Origin: Paracoccaceae bacterium
GTDB lineage: Bacteria > Pseudomonadota > Alphaproteobacteria > Rhodobacterales > Rhodobacteraceae
Assembly (NCBI GenBank): GCA_011389685.1
Contig: JAABTV010000022.1
Location: forward strand, 1 to 51,723
Length of the DNA stretch: 51,723 nucleotides
Direction of reading: 5' to 3'
Part shown: positions 18,082 to 26,287 of the stretch, piece after piece
Layout: every line of letters begins with the position of its first letter
Position numbering within the stretch: position 1 is the first letter of the stretch
The notes under the pieces: generated by a model
What the model saw: only the letters and a program-made list of their open reading frames with translations
Told to the model about the DNA's origin: nothing
Database searches by the model: none
Made by a program: the position numbers and the translations under genes

Positions 18082-18221
18082 CGGTGTCTCGCGAGAATCC
18101 TGCCAAAGGGGACCGCCCCCGGGCCGGGCGCAGCGCTCTGGTCGCGGCGGAACCGATGGTCCGGTCCGTTGCACCAAGGACCCAATGGGCATTGTATCGC
18201 GATCGTCGGGCTGGCCGCGCG

Positions 18222-18868
18222 TCATCGCAGGATCCGGAATCCCATCGGGAGATAGGTTACGCACATCAGAGTTGCGCCGGTGGAGCTGATGATCTCGATA
18301 TCCGGATTCATCAGGAGCAACAAGCCGACGATCCCGGGCCACCCTTGCCGGGGTGGGACGAGGCCGTCGCGGATCTGCGCCCAAAGCAGCAATGCGGCGC
18401 CGAGCGGCAGGATGGCGAAGGCCCATGTGACCCAGAGCCAGCCCGAGCGATCGATAAGGGCCTGGAGCGCCGGAGCGATGCCGGCAAATTCGGGGTCCGG
18501 AATATCGCGGAAGGCCGTCAATGTCAGGGTCAGGGCCCCTTTGTCCACCGCCAGGAACACGGCGCCGACAATCGCCAGGACGGCCCCCAGAACCCGATCG
18601 AAAGGTTGCGCCCGCGAAGTCCTGTGACCTGGTGCAGAACCGAGGCGATGACCAGCGGCGGGGTCAGCATCACCAGCAAATGCCCCCAGTGAAATCCGGG
18701 GTTGTCGCGCCATTCAGGAATCCATGTGTCGAGGGACTTGGTGATGTCGAGGCTGAGCAGGTCGGGATGCAGCAGGAATCCTGTCAGCAGCATCACCGGG
18801 AACGCCAAGGTCGAGACGCCGGCGAGAACCTTGAAGGCAGGCAAGTTCGAAACGCGGTCAGGTGCCAT
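18222..18868 (-). pseudogene. Frameshifted multi-pass membrane protein
   Basis: The first part runs from the ATG at 18868 (MAPDRVSNLPAFKVLAG) through two or three membrane segments to about RGRNLSIG. The rest continues one frame over from about FDRVLGAVLAIVGAVFLAVDKGAL to the stop at 18222 (YLPMGFRILR). The two together give about 215 residues with five or six hydrophobic segments and read as one protein. The shift lies near 18590-18605 around a run of G. It is either a real inactivating frameshift or a sequencing error. An FnrL-type box precedes it. I do not recognise the family with confidence. Confidence 0.7.
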
Positions 18869-19160
18869 TTGGATGATCCAGAGACATGGGGGTTCGCTGG
18901 GCGAGTTTTGGCCTGCATGGCCTGGAAATCGTTGATCTGGGTCAAGCCGGCGCCGATTCAATCCCGAAGGCCGCTGAAAAGGCCGGTGCAGAAAGTGCGT
19001 TGCCCCATGTCGCGGGCTCCGCCCCGCCCGCGTGGCGGCCCGGATCCTGTGCGAGATGACGCCGCGGCACGGGGTGGGGGCGGGGCGCAGGGTGGCTTGC
19101 GTGACGCCGCGTCGCGGCCTAGCCTTTCGGTAAAGCGAGGGCAAGGCGAGGGAGAGAGAC
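18869..19160. other. Divergent intergenic region between membrane pseudogene and hydrolase
   Basis: Contains the FNR-like box at 18932-18945 for the minus-strand gene and, on the right, the unmarked promoter of the alpha/beta hydrolase. A GAGGGAGAGAG stretch close to 19155 serves as its ribosome binding site. Nothing else is seen. Confidence 0.4.
18932..18945 (-). promoter_or_regulatory. FNR/FnrL-type box
   Basis: TTGATCTGGGTCAA matches the TTGAT-N4-ATCAA class with one substitution; its reverse complement, TTGACCCAGATCAA, is close to known Rhodobacter FnrL sites. It lies 64 bases before the membrane pseudogene start, so oxygen control of that gene is likely. Confidence 0.6.
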
Positions 19161-19970
19161 ATGCATCTGACCATTGGCGAGACCGACACGCTTTATCACA
19201 TCCATCATGCGCCGGCCCGTGCGGGGGCGGCGACATTCGTGTTCGTCAACGCGCTGACCGGATCGACCGAGGCCTGGGAGGCCGAGGTGGCCCCGGCGCT
19301 GCGCGCGGCGGGGTATGGCACGTTGAGCTGGAATTTCCGGGGGCAGGCGGAATCGGCGTTTTCGCCCAACCTGGAACTGACCGACGCGGTGATCGTTTCG
19401 GACCTTGAGCGGCTTCTGGCCGAGGTCAAGCCAACGGCGCCGATCCTCGTGGGGTTGTCGATCGGCGGGCTTTACGCGGCGCGGGCGGTGTTGAACGGGG
19501 CCGAGGCAAAGGGCCTTGTGCTGCTCAACACGCTGCGCGAGATCGGGCCGCGGATCGACTGGGTCAATCATGCGATGGCGCAGATCGTGGCGCATGGCGG
19601 CGTGGGGCTGTTCCTCGATGCGCTGTTCCCGCTGCTGGTGAGCGGCGAGTTCGCCGCAAAGGCGCGGGGCAATTTCCTGCGGGGCGATTACGCGCCGCTG
19701 CCGCCCGAGCATGGGCATATGAACCTGATGCGCAACGCGGCGGCGACGGATTGGAACATCGACTACGCCGCGCTGAGCTTGCCCGTGCAGGTGATCACCG
19801 GGTTGCAGGACCGGGTGTTCCTGGACCGCGACGTGGTGGACCGGCTTTATGCGCGATTGCCCGACGCGCGGCGCGAGGATTGGGAGGAGGCCGGGCATCT
19901 CTTGCCGCAGGAGGCGCCTGCGCGCCTGATCCGGGCGCTGGCTGCGTTCGGTGCGGAGATCGAGGCATGA
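19161..19970 (+). CDS. Alpha/beta-fold hydrolase
   Basis: 269 residues. The nucleophile elbow is GLSIGG with S100; the acid is probably the Asp in TGLQDRVF near 218; the His lies in EAGHLLPQEAP near 245. An oxyanion segment, VFVNALTGSTEAW, takes the place of the usual HGxxG. A lid region is seen between residues 130 and 190. This is a cytoplasmic hydrolase of unknown substrate. The stop overlaps the DMT transporter start by ATGA, so the pair is co-translated and may share a substrate. Confidence 0.85.
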   Translation: MHLTIGETDTLYHIHHAPARAGAATFVFVNALTGSTEAWEAEVAPALRAAGYGTLSWNFRGQAESAFSPNLELTDAVIVSDLERLLAEVKPTAPILVGLSIGGLYAARAVLNGAEAKGLVLLNTLREIGPRIDWVNHAMAQIVAHGGVGLFLDALFPLLVSGEFAAKARGNFLRGDYAPLPPEHGHMNLMRNAAATDWNIDYAALSLPVQVITGLQDRVFLDRDVVDRLYARLPDARREDWEEAGHLLPQEAPARLIRALAAFGAEIEA

Positions 19971-20899
19971 ACATACCCGAGAAATGGGCCTATCCGGCGG
20001 TTCTGATCGGGGTCGCGGGACATGCGAGTTCGGAGTTCTTTGCCAAGCTGAGCGGCGTGGCGGGGCCCGAGACCAGCGTCTGGCGCTATCTACTGGGCGG
20101 GTTCGGGCTGATCCTCTGGGCGCTCATGGACCGCAACAGCCGCGACCTCATCACGCCGCTGCGCGTGGAGGGGATGCGCATTGTCGGGCTGTCGCTGATG
20201 GGGGTGACGGTCACATACCTGTTTTTCCACTGGGCGCTGGATTACGCGACGGTCATCCAGGTGGCGACGGTGACGACGACGATCCCGATCTTCGTGGGGC
20301 TGGCCAACTGGGTCATCAACGGGGTGCATCCCGGGGCGGTGAAGATCGTGACCGGGGGGCTGGCGGTGCTGGGCATCGCGGTGTTGCTGACCGACGGGGC
20401 GCTGATGGCGCTGGCGGGCGAGGCGGGGACGCTGCCCGGGGTGTTGCTGGCGATGGGCTGTGCCGCGCTGGGCTCGTTCTATGCGGTGCTGATCAAGCCG
20501 GTGATGGTGCGCCACGGCGGGCTGAGGATCATCGCGCTGACCATGATGATCGGCGGCATCGGCCTGTGGTTTCTGGTGGGGGCGGCCTGGGGCATCTGGG
20601 TCAACCCGGCGAGCATCGTCGAGAAACCGGCGCTGGCGGCGTGGTCGCTGATCGTCCTGGCGCTGTGGAACACGACGATCACCCAGGCGATGTGGTTTGG
20701 CGGGTTGACGGCGGCACCGGATATCACGCGCGCATCCTATCTCTTCTTCCTCAAGCCGATCATCGCGGCGGCGCTGGCGATCGTGGTCCTGGGCTCCTGG
20801 CCCACCGGGTTGCAGGTGGTGGCGATCGCGCTGGTGACGGGCTGTGTGCTGGTCGAGCTTTACTGGCCGAGGCTCCGGGGGGTGTTTGCGCGGGGGTAG
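19967..20899 (+). CDS. DMT/EamA family transporter
   Basis: 310 residues with about ten hydrophobic helices in two halves, the EamA duplication (first half VLIGVAGHASSEFFAKLSG to AVLLTDGALM, second half GVLLAMGCAALGSFYAV to the end). The second half has the typical TRASYLFFLKPIIAAALAIVVLG strand. Members export small metabolites such as amino acids. The chosen ATG is inside the ATGA overlap with the hydrolase gene; the longer frame from 19751 runs inside that gene. The substrate is unknown. Confidence 0.87.
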   Translation: MNIPEKWAYPAVLIGVAGHASSEFFAKLSGVAGPETSVWRYLLGGFGLILWALMDRNSRDLITPLRVEGMRIVGLSLMGVTVTYLFFHWALDYATVIQVATVTTTIPIFVGLANWVINGVHPGAVKIVTGGLAVLGIAVLLTDGALMALAGEAGTLPGVLLAMGCAALGSFYAVLIKPVMVRHGGLRIIALTMMIGGIGLWFLVGAAWGIWVNPASIVEKPALAAWSLIVLALWNTTITQAMWFGGLTAAPDITRASYLFFLKPIIAAALAIVVLGSWPTGLQVVAIALVTGCVLVELYWPRLRGVFARG

Positions 20900-20904
20900 G
20901 GCGC

Positions 20905-21531
20905 TCAGGTGTCGAGCAACTGGTGCAGGTGGCCGCCGGCCGCCATCACCCGTGCGTGCAGTTCGTAATCGAGCGCGCGGGCCTTGCGGAAGGCGGCTTC
21001 GGTCCCGGGCGAGAGATCGGCTTGGAGTTGCGGCGAGACGTTGTAGGTCTTGAGCTTGATCTTTCTGCCGAACCGGGATTCCAGAAAATCGCGCAGCACG
21101 TCCTGCACCTCGTAGGCAAAGAGATGGTGGAGCGGCATCTCGTGGCTGGTTCTCAGGGTGAGGAAGGCGCCCTGCGAGCCGACATTGGCGAAGGGCGGCG
21201 GGTCGGGACGGATCGTGGCCAGCGCGAAGGTGTCGAAGCTGATCCCGCGGGTCGAGTGTTTCGAGCCTTCGAGCGCGTCGCGCTGGCGGTAGCGATACCA
21301 CGAGCGGGCCTGGTCGAGCGGGTCGCGGATCACCGCCATGCGTTCGGGGGTGAGGCCATAGGCGTCTTCGAGAAAGGGCGCCAGCTTGCGGTGGAAGAAC
21401 GCCGCGTTGGCATGTTTGCGCCGGCCCGTGAACACGATGTCGGCGCGCCGTTTCAGGGCCATTTCCCAGGCGGTGGTGCCGGTCTTCGGCACGGCGAGGA
21501 ACGCGAGATTCTCCTTGAAGAAGATCTGCAT
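20905..21531 (-). CDS. Sulfotransferase-family protein
   Basis: 208 residues. The PAPS 5'-phosphosulfate loop is VPKTGTTAWE (about 14-23) and the 3'-phosphate motif is VIRDPLDQARSWYRY (about 67-81). These are the two family hallmarks. The protein is short for a sulfotransferase but not truncated at either end. Acceptor unknown. It starts three bases after the stop of the lactate dehydrogenase gene, so the two are one operon, an odd combination with no obvious shared pathway. Confidence 0.8.
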   Translation of the reverse strand: MQIFFKENLAFLAVPKTGTTAWEMALKRRADIVFTGRRKHANAAFFHRKLAPFLEDAYGLTPERMAVIRDPLDQARSWYRYRQRDALEGSKHSTRGISFDTFALATIRPDPPPFANVGSQGAFLTLRTSHEMPLHHLFAYEVQDVLRDFLESRFGRKIKLKTYNVSPQLQADLSPGTEAAFRKARALDYELHARVMAAGGHLHQLLDT

Positions 21532-21534
21532 CGC

Positions 21535-22698
21535 TTATTGCCAGTGTCCCTCGAACCCCTGCGGCACCAGCAGGATGTCGCGGTTGACCTCGTCGATGCG
21601 GCGGCGCCCGCACAGCGCCATCGAGACATCCAGTTCGTTATGGATCACCTCCAGTGCCCTGGTGACTCCGGCCTGCCCCATCGCACCGAGCCCGTAGACG
21701 AAGGCGCGGCCGATATAGGTGCCCTTGGCGCCCATCGCCACGGCCTTCAAGACGTCCTGGCCCGAGCGGATACCGCTGTCGAGATGCACCTCGGTGGCGT
21801 CGCCCACCGCATCCATGATGCCCGGAAGCGCACGGATCGAGGAGAGCGCACCGTCGAGCTGCCGCCCGCCATGGTTCGACACCACGATCGCGTCGGCCCC
21901 GACCTCAAGCGCCATTTTCGCATCCTCGGGGTCGATGATGCCCTTGAGGATGACCTTGCCGCCCCATTCTTCCTTGATCTTCGCCACCCTGTCCCAGTCG
22001 AGCGTCGGATCGAACTGCTCGGCCGTCCAGGCACCAAGATCGGCGGCGTCGGAGACGCCCTCGACATGGCCCACGATATTGCCGAAATTGCGGCGGCTGG
22101 CCCCGAGCATGCCCATACCCCAGCGCCACTTGGTCGCGAGGTTGATCATGTTGGCGAGCGTCGGCTTGGGCGGAGCCGAAAGGCCGTTCTTGATGTCCTT
22201 GTGACGCTGGCCGAGCACTTGCAGGTCGAGCGTGATGACGAGCGCCGAGCAGTTGGCATCCTTGGCCCGCTGAATGAGGGACGAGACGAAACCCTGGTCC
22301 TTCATGGTGTAAAGCTGGAACCAGAAGGGCTTGGTGGTGGCGGCGGCGACATCCTCGATCGAGTTGATCGACATGGTCGAAAGCGTGAAGGGCACGCCGA
22401 ACGCCTCGGCGGCGCGGGCGGCCTTGATCTCGCCATCGGCGTGCTGCATCCCGGTGAGCCCGACCGGGGCGAGGGCCACGGGCATCGCCACGTCCTGTCC
22501 GATCATCTGCGTCGCGGTCGAGCGGTTCGACATGTCGACGGCGACGCGCTGGCGCAGGTAGATGTCGTCGAAATCCGAGGAGTTTTCGCGAAAGGTCTGC
22601 TCGGTCCAGCTTCCCGACTCGCAATAGTCGTAGAACATTCTCGGGGTGCGGCGGCGATAGAGCGCCTTGAGATCGTCGATATTGGTGATCACCGGCAT
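21535..22698 (-). CDS. lldD: FMN-dependent L-lactate dehydrogenase / alpha-hydroxy-acid oxidase
   Basis: 387 residues, from MPVITNIDDLKALYRRR; a further in-frame codon seven residues upstream is possible. The family pattern is complete: MFYDYCESGSWTE, the FMN-binding PVALAPVGLTGMQHADGE, the catalytic His in AIVVSNHGGRQLDG, and the FMN-phosphate segment VHLDSGIRSGQDVLKAVAMGAKGTYIGRAFVYGLGA. It oxidises L-lactate (or a similar hydroxy acid) to the keto acid and passes electrons to the respiratory chain. It is divergent from the MaoC gene and followed by the sulfotransferase. Confidence 0.93.
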   Translation of the reverse strand: MPVITNIDDLKALYRRRTPRMFYDYCESGSWTEQTFRENSSDFDDIYLRQRVAVDMSNRSTATQMIGQDVAMPVALAPVGLTGMQHADGEIKAARAAEAFGVPFTLSTMSINSIEDVAAATTKPFWFQLYTMKDQGFVSSLIQRAKDANCSALVITLDLQVLGQRHKDIKNGLSAPPKPTLANMINLATKWRWGMGMLGASRRNFGNIVGHVEGVSDAADLGAWTAEQFDPTLDWDRVAKIKEEWGGKVILKGIIDPEDAKMALEVGADAIVVSNHGGRQLDGALSSIRALPGIMDAVGDATEVHLDSGIRSGQDVLKAVAMGAKGTYIGRAFVYGLGAMGQAGVTRALEVIHNELDVSMALCGRRRIDEVNRDILLVPQGFEGHWQ

Positions 22699-22832
22699 GA
22701 CCTTGCCCCTTTTTCCCAAGCGTCGGTTTTACTTACCCATGGGGTGGAAGTGACGCAACGGCTTATTGGGTCGGGGCTTGAGCAAGGCGGAGGCTTGGGC
22801 AAAGCTTCGGGGAAGAAACAGGAGAATGCGCG

Positions 22833-23270
22833 ATGTATTTCGACGAATTGCCGGTTGGATTCACCCACGAGACGGGCAGCCAGAGCCTGAGCGAAGAGGA
22901 GATCATTGAATTCGCGCAGAAATACGATCCGCAGCCCTTTCACATCGACAGGCAGGCGGCGGCCGACACGATCTATGGCGGGATCATCGCCAGCGGGTTC
23001 CAGACCCTGATCGTGGCCTTTGACCTGATCCTGAATTCGGGCGTGTGGCGCGACGCCTCGATGGGGGCGTCCGGGCTTGACGAGTTGCGCTGGCACCTTC
23101 CGGTGCGCCCGGGCGACAGTCTGCGCGTGAAGATGAGCGTGGTGAAATCGGTTCCCTCACAATCGCGGCCCGACCGGGGGCGGACCACGTTCTTCTATGA
23201 AATCCTGAACCAGAAGGATGAGGTGGTGTCGTCCTATTACTCGGTGCAGTTGCTCAAGCGAAAGGTCTGA
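22833..23270 (+). CDS. MaoC-like (R)-specific enoyl-CoA hydratase family protein
   Basis: 145 residues, a single hot-dog domain. The catalytic dyad is D32 and H37 in YDPQPFHID, and the GGIIASGFQT helix follows. The fold binds acyl-CoA and adds water to a double bond. The chain length specificity is unknown. It is preceded by GGAGAATGCGCG with AGGAG as ribosome binding site and ends in a bidirectional double hairpin shared with the convergent dioxygenase gene. Confidence 0.9.
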   Translation: MYFDELPVGFTHETGSQSLSEEEIIEFAQKYDPQPFHIDRQAAADTIYGGIIASGFQTLIVAFDLILNSGVWRDASMGASGLDELRWHLPVRPGDSLRVKMSVVKSVPSQSRPDRGRTTFFYEILNQKDEVVSSYYSVQLLKRKV

Positions 23271-23276
23271 GCGCGC

Positions 23277-23321
23277 AAGAATTTTTCGAAAATTCTTGTC
23301 AAAATTCTTTCGAAGAATTTT
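23277..23321. terminator. Double hairpin between convergent genes (copy 1 of TCG-loop pair)
   Basis: Hairpin 1 is AAGAATTTT (23277-23285), TCG, AAAATTCTT (23289-23297). Hairpin 2 is AAAATTCTT (23301-23309), TCG, AAGAATTTT (23313-23321). The arms are the same 9-mer and its complement in mirror order, so alternative pairings are possible. It can terminate both convergent genes. Confidence 0.8.
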
Positions 23322-23334
23322 GCGCGCTTGCAGA

Positions 23335-24129
23335 TCACCTTGGGAAGATCACCGGGAACCAGTCTTCGCGCAACCTCTGGCCCGGTTGCATGCTGTGATC
23401 CGGAAAGGGCGGCGAGGTGCGCCCGGGGCGTTCGACATAGCGTGCATCGTCGCCCACCAGCCTGAGCGAGAAGGCCCTGCGGCGGGTCGGCGATGTGTTG
23501 CCGCGCGCGCCGTGCAGGATGCCGTAGTTGAAGGCCACCGCGTCGCCCGGCTCCATCTCCCATTCGGCGATCTCGATGCCTTCGGCCTCGGGGTCGGGGA
23601 CGGGCATGTAATCCTCGATATTGGGGAAATAGGCCTCTTCCTTGACCCAGCGCATCGGCAGGACCGGCTTTTCCCATTTATGCGAGCCGGGCACCATCCT
23701 GAGCGTGGCCTCCTTCACCGGGTCGAGCGGGGCCCAGAAGCTGACATTCTGCTGGCCTTCGACGAAATAGTAAGGCCCGTCGCTGTGCCAGGGCGTGGCG
23801 AGCGATGTGCCGGGTTCCTTGACCAGCACGTGATCGTGGAAAAGCTGCACCGTTTGCGAGCCCATCAGCCCGGCGGCGACCTCGGCGGCGGGGCTTTGGC
23901 GGATCACCGTTTCGAATTCGGGGATGCGCTGCCAGTTGCAGTAATCGTCGAAGAAACGGCCCTGCTCGCCGGCTTTCTCGTTTTCCGAGGCATAGGGGCC
24001 GGGGGTGGCCATGTTGGCCTCGACGCCGGCGCGAAGCGTTTCGATGTGATCCGTGAAAAGCCCGCGGATGACGGTCACGCCGCGTGTCTGATAGTCGTCG
24101 ATCTGTTGCTGGGTCAAAAGCGGGTGCAT
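23335..24129 (-). CDS. Phytanoyl-CoA-dioxygenase-like Fe(II)/2-oxoglutarate oxygenase
   Basis: 264 residues, from MHPLLTQQQIDDYQTRGVTV. The iron facial triad is H115 and D117 (PWHSDGPYY) and H206 (YGILHGARGN), and an Arg for 2-oxoglutarate is present downstream (AFSLRLVGDD). The first residues match the PhyH family opening. Its natural substrate is not predictable from the sequence; roseobacter members often act on osmolyte-type or small organic compounds. It is next to the hut regulator but in its own transcription unit. Confidence 0.87.
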   Translation of the reverse strand: MHPLLTQQQIDDYQTRGVTVIRGLFTDHIETLRAGVEANMATPGPYASENEKAGEQGRFFDDYCNWQRIPEFETVIRQSPAAEVAAGLMGSQTVQLFHDHVLVKEPGTSLATPWHSDGPYYFVEGQQNVSFWAPLDPVKEATLRMVPGSHKWEKPVLPMRWVKEEAYFPNIEDYMPVPDPEAEGIEIAEWEMEPGDAVAFNYGILHGARGNTSPTRRRAFSLRLVGDDARYVERPGRTSPPFPDHSMQPGQRLREDWFPVIFPR

Positions 24130-24170
24130 CCCTGGGGTCTCCTGTCTTGGGGTTGGGTCAAAGGGTTGGG

Positions 24171-24869
24171 TCAGATCTTCATGTGCAGGTGATGGCCCGG
24201 CGCATAGGTGAGCCGGACCCATGTGATCGGGGTCTCGGGGCCGAACGTGGCGCGGTCGAGCACCATCACCGGGGTTTGCGCGTCGCAGCCCAGATGGGTT
24301 GCGGCGTCGCTCGCGGCGGCGGCGGAATAATCCAGCGTGCCATGCGAGAAGGGGGCTTGGCGCAAGAGCCATTCATTGGCGCTCATCGTCGTGAAATCGG
24401 CGGTTGCGGCGCCGGGCATGGCCGAAAGGCTGATCCAGCGGTCTTCATGCACATAGGGCGCCCCGTCGGCGAGGTGGAGCGCCTCGACATGGCGTGTGGG
24501 TGTGTCGGGGCCGATCCCGAGCGCGTGGCGGCGCGCGGGGGGCATCGGTGTGTCATCGGCGGCGATGAGCGCATATCCGGGGCGCGCGCCGCGCGATTCG
24601 ATCTCTTCGGCGATGCGGGCGATGGACATCTGCGCCCGGCGGCTGGGAACCTCGGTGACGCGGGTGCCGGCCTTGCGGCGGCGTTCGAGCAGTCCGGCCT
24701 CGGCCAGTTCGCGCAGGGCGCGGTTCACCGTGGCACGGGCGCAGCCCAGTTCGGCGGCGAGATCCTCTTCGCCGGGGATGCGCGCGCCGGGCGGCCATTC
24801 GCGCGTCTGGATGCGGCGCAGCGCCTCGTCATGGACGGCCTGCCAGCCGGTGGGGGCGGCACGGGTCAT
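24171..24869 (-). CDS. hutC: Histidine utilisation repressor HutC (GntR/HutC family)
   Basis: 232 residues. The GntR winged helix lies at about 15-70 (IPGEEDLAAELGCARATVNRALRELAEAGLLERRRKAGT), followed by a UTRA ligand domain (about 90-230) that senses urocanate in the HutC family. Its start overlaps the stop of hutF (ATGA), so repressor and deiminase are co-translated. The likely operator is the TATGT-N4-ACATA dyad between hutF and hutI. Local frames upstream to 25082 belong to hutF. Confidence 0.93.
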   Translation of the reverse strand: MTRAAPTGWQAVHDEALRRIQTREWPPGARIPGEEDLAAELGCARATVNRALRELAEAGLLERRRKAGTRVTEVPSRRAQMSIARIAEEIESRGARPGYALIAADDTPMPPARRHALGIGPDTPTRHVEALHLADGAPYVHEDRWISLSAMPGAATADFTTMSANEWLLRQAPFSHGTLDYSAAAASDAATHLGCDAQTPVMVLDRATFGPETPITWVRLTYAPGHHLHMKI

Positions 24870-26212
24870 AGCGCATCCCTCAACTGGTGCATGGTGTCGG
24901 CGTAGCGCGCGGCGATGCGCGCGCGGGCGATGTGGCGCCCGTCCCGGACGACGTGGCGGCCGGCCGACCACAGGTCCTGCACCCGGCCCGCGCCCGCGAA
25001 TATCCATGCGTCGAGCATCGTGTCGCCCGGGCGCCCGGCCATGTCGGGGGAACTGTCGTCGATCCGCACCAGATCGGCCCATCGGCCCGGGGCGATTTCG
25101 CCCACGTCACGCCCAAGCGCGCGGGCCGCGCCCTGCGTGGCCACCTCGAAAAGCACGCGGCCGGTGGAGCGGTTGTCATCGGCCAGCACGGCGCGGGCGC
25201 GGTCGCGCAGGCGTTGGGAATATTCAAGCTGGCGCAGCTCTTGCGTGAGGGAAATCAGCACGTTGGAATCGCTTCCCATGCCGAACGCCCCGCCATTGGC
25301 CCGCCAGCCGGTGGCGTCGAAGATGCCGTCGCCGAGGTTGGCCTCGGTGATCGGGCAGAGCCCGGCCACGGCGCCGGTGGGGGCAAGGCGGGCGGTTTCA
25401 TCCTCGCTCATCTGGGTGAGGTGGATGAGGCACCAGCGCGCATCAAGTGGCAGGTTGTCCAGCGCCCATTCCACGGGCCGCGCGCCATAGGCGACCTGCA
25501 CCTCTTCGACCTCGGCCTGTTGTTCGGCGAGATGCATGTGCAGCGGGCCGTCGGTCATCTGTGGCACGAGGGCCAGCACGTCGCGCGGCACGGCGCGCAG
25601 CGAATGCGGGGCCAGGCCGAGCCGCGCGTCGGGCAGGGGGGCGAGGACGCGGGCTGCGCCGTCCATCAGCGTGGCGAAATCATCGGTCGCGGTGCCGAAG
25701 CGGCGCTGGCCATCGCCGAGCGGTCGCCCGTCGCAGCCGCCCTGCTGGTAAAGCACGGGCAGGAGGGTGAGGCCGATGCCGGTCTCTTGCGCCGCCGCCG
25801 CGATGCGGGCCGACATCTCGGCTTGGTTGTCATAGGCGCCGCCATCGGGGCGGTGGTGGAGATAGTGGAACTCGGCCACGGAAGCATAGCCCGCTTCGAG
25901 CATCTCCATCTGGACCTGTGCCGCGATCGCCTCGACAAGGTCGGGGGTGAGCCGGTCGAGAAAGCGGAACATCAGCCGCCGCCATGTCCAGAAACTGTCG
26001 CGCCCGTCCGGCCCGCGCGCCTCGGTCAGGCCGGCCATGGCGCGCTGAAAGGCGTGGCTATGCAGGTTGCCGGGGGCGGGTAGCAGGAGGCCCGCGTCGC
26101 CCGCAACGCCGGTCTCCACCGCCGCGATACGGCCATCCGCGCCCAGCGTCACGGCCACGTTCTCGGCCCATCCCGTGGGCAGGAGCGCGCGGCGTGCGGT
26201 GATCGTGGTCAT
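24866..26212 (-). CDS. hutF: Formimidoylglutamate deiminase
   Basis: 448 residues. An amidohydrolase with the metal motif LHSHAFQR (about 50-57), a second His pair in LHMHLAEQQ and the terminal Asp in GMGSDSNV. It converts N-formimidoyl-L-glutamate to N-formyl-L-glutamate and ammonia, the first reaction of the two-step deiminase/deformylase branch that replaces HutE-type hydrolysis. The deformylase hutG lies in the divergent operon, which confirms the route. The start is the ATG of MTTITARRALL near the shared promoter. Confidence 0.94.
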   Translation of the reverse strand: MTTITARRALLPTGWAENVAVTLGADGRIAAVETGVAGDAGLLLPAPGNLHSHAFQRAMAGLTEARGPDGRDSFWTWRRLMFRFLDRLTPDLVEAIAAQVQMEMLEAGYASVAEFHYLHHRPDGGAYDNQAEMSARIAAAAQETGIGLTLLPVLYQQGGCDGRPLGDGQRRFGTATDDFATLMDGAARVLAPLPDARLGLAPHSLRAVPRDVLALVPQMTDGPLHMHLAEQQAEVEEVQVAYGARPVEWALDNLPLDARWCLIHLTQMSEDETARLAPTGAVAGLCPITEANLGDGIFDATGWRANGGAFGMGSDSNVLISLTQELRQLEYSQRLRDRARAVLADDNRSTGRVLFEVATQGAARALGRDVGEIAPGRWADLVRIDDSSPDMAGRPGDTMLDAWIFAGAGRVQDLWSAGRHVVRDGRHIARARIAARYADTMHQLRDAL

Positions 26213-26223
26213 GGTCGGACCTC

Positions 26224-26252
26224 TTGACGGGAGTATTATGTCTATACATAAA
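26224..26252 (+). promoter_or_regulatory. hutI promoter
   Basis: TTGACG at 26224-26229 serves as -35 and CATAAA at 26247-26252 as -10, with a 17-base gap, ahead of hutI at 26288. The HutC operator overlaps the spacer and the -10 element. The hutF side must use a promoter on the other strand that I cannot pin down. Confidence 0.45.
26237..26250. promoter_or_regulatory. HutC operator
   Basis: TATGTCTATACATA has inverted arms TATGT (26237-26241) and ACATA (26246-26250) around CTAT. This is close to the known HutC dyad built on TGTnTAnACA. It sits in the 75-base gap between the divergent hutF and hutI starts. Confidence 0.75.
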
Positions 26253-26287
26253 GTCATTAAGCGAGACAAGAACGGGAATCAACAGAT

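Larger units (their letters stand above)
17765..18221. other. Intergenic stretch upstream of the WYL gene
   Basis: No gene is supported. It contains the tandem operator-like repeat (17830-17861) and a copy of a dispersed repeat (18013-18081). The rest is GC-rich with frames lacking stops on both strands but no recognisable protein. It probably holds decayed sequence between the frameshifted membrane protein and the regulator. Confidence 0.5.

Noticed and set aside
19951-22890. 979-codon open frame on the plus strand
   Set aside because: It runs through the DMT gene in another frame and antisense to the sulfotransferase and lactate dehydrogenase genes. Long stop-free shadows are common in GC-rich DNA and it has no recognisable domain.
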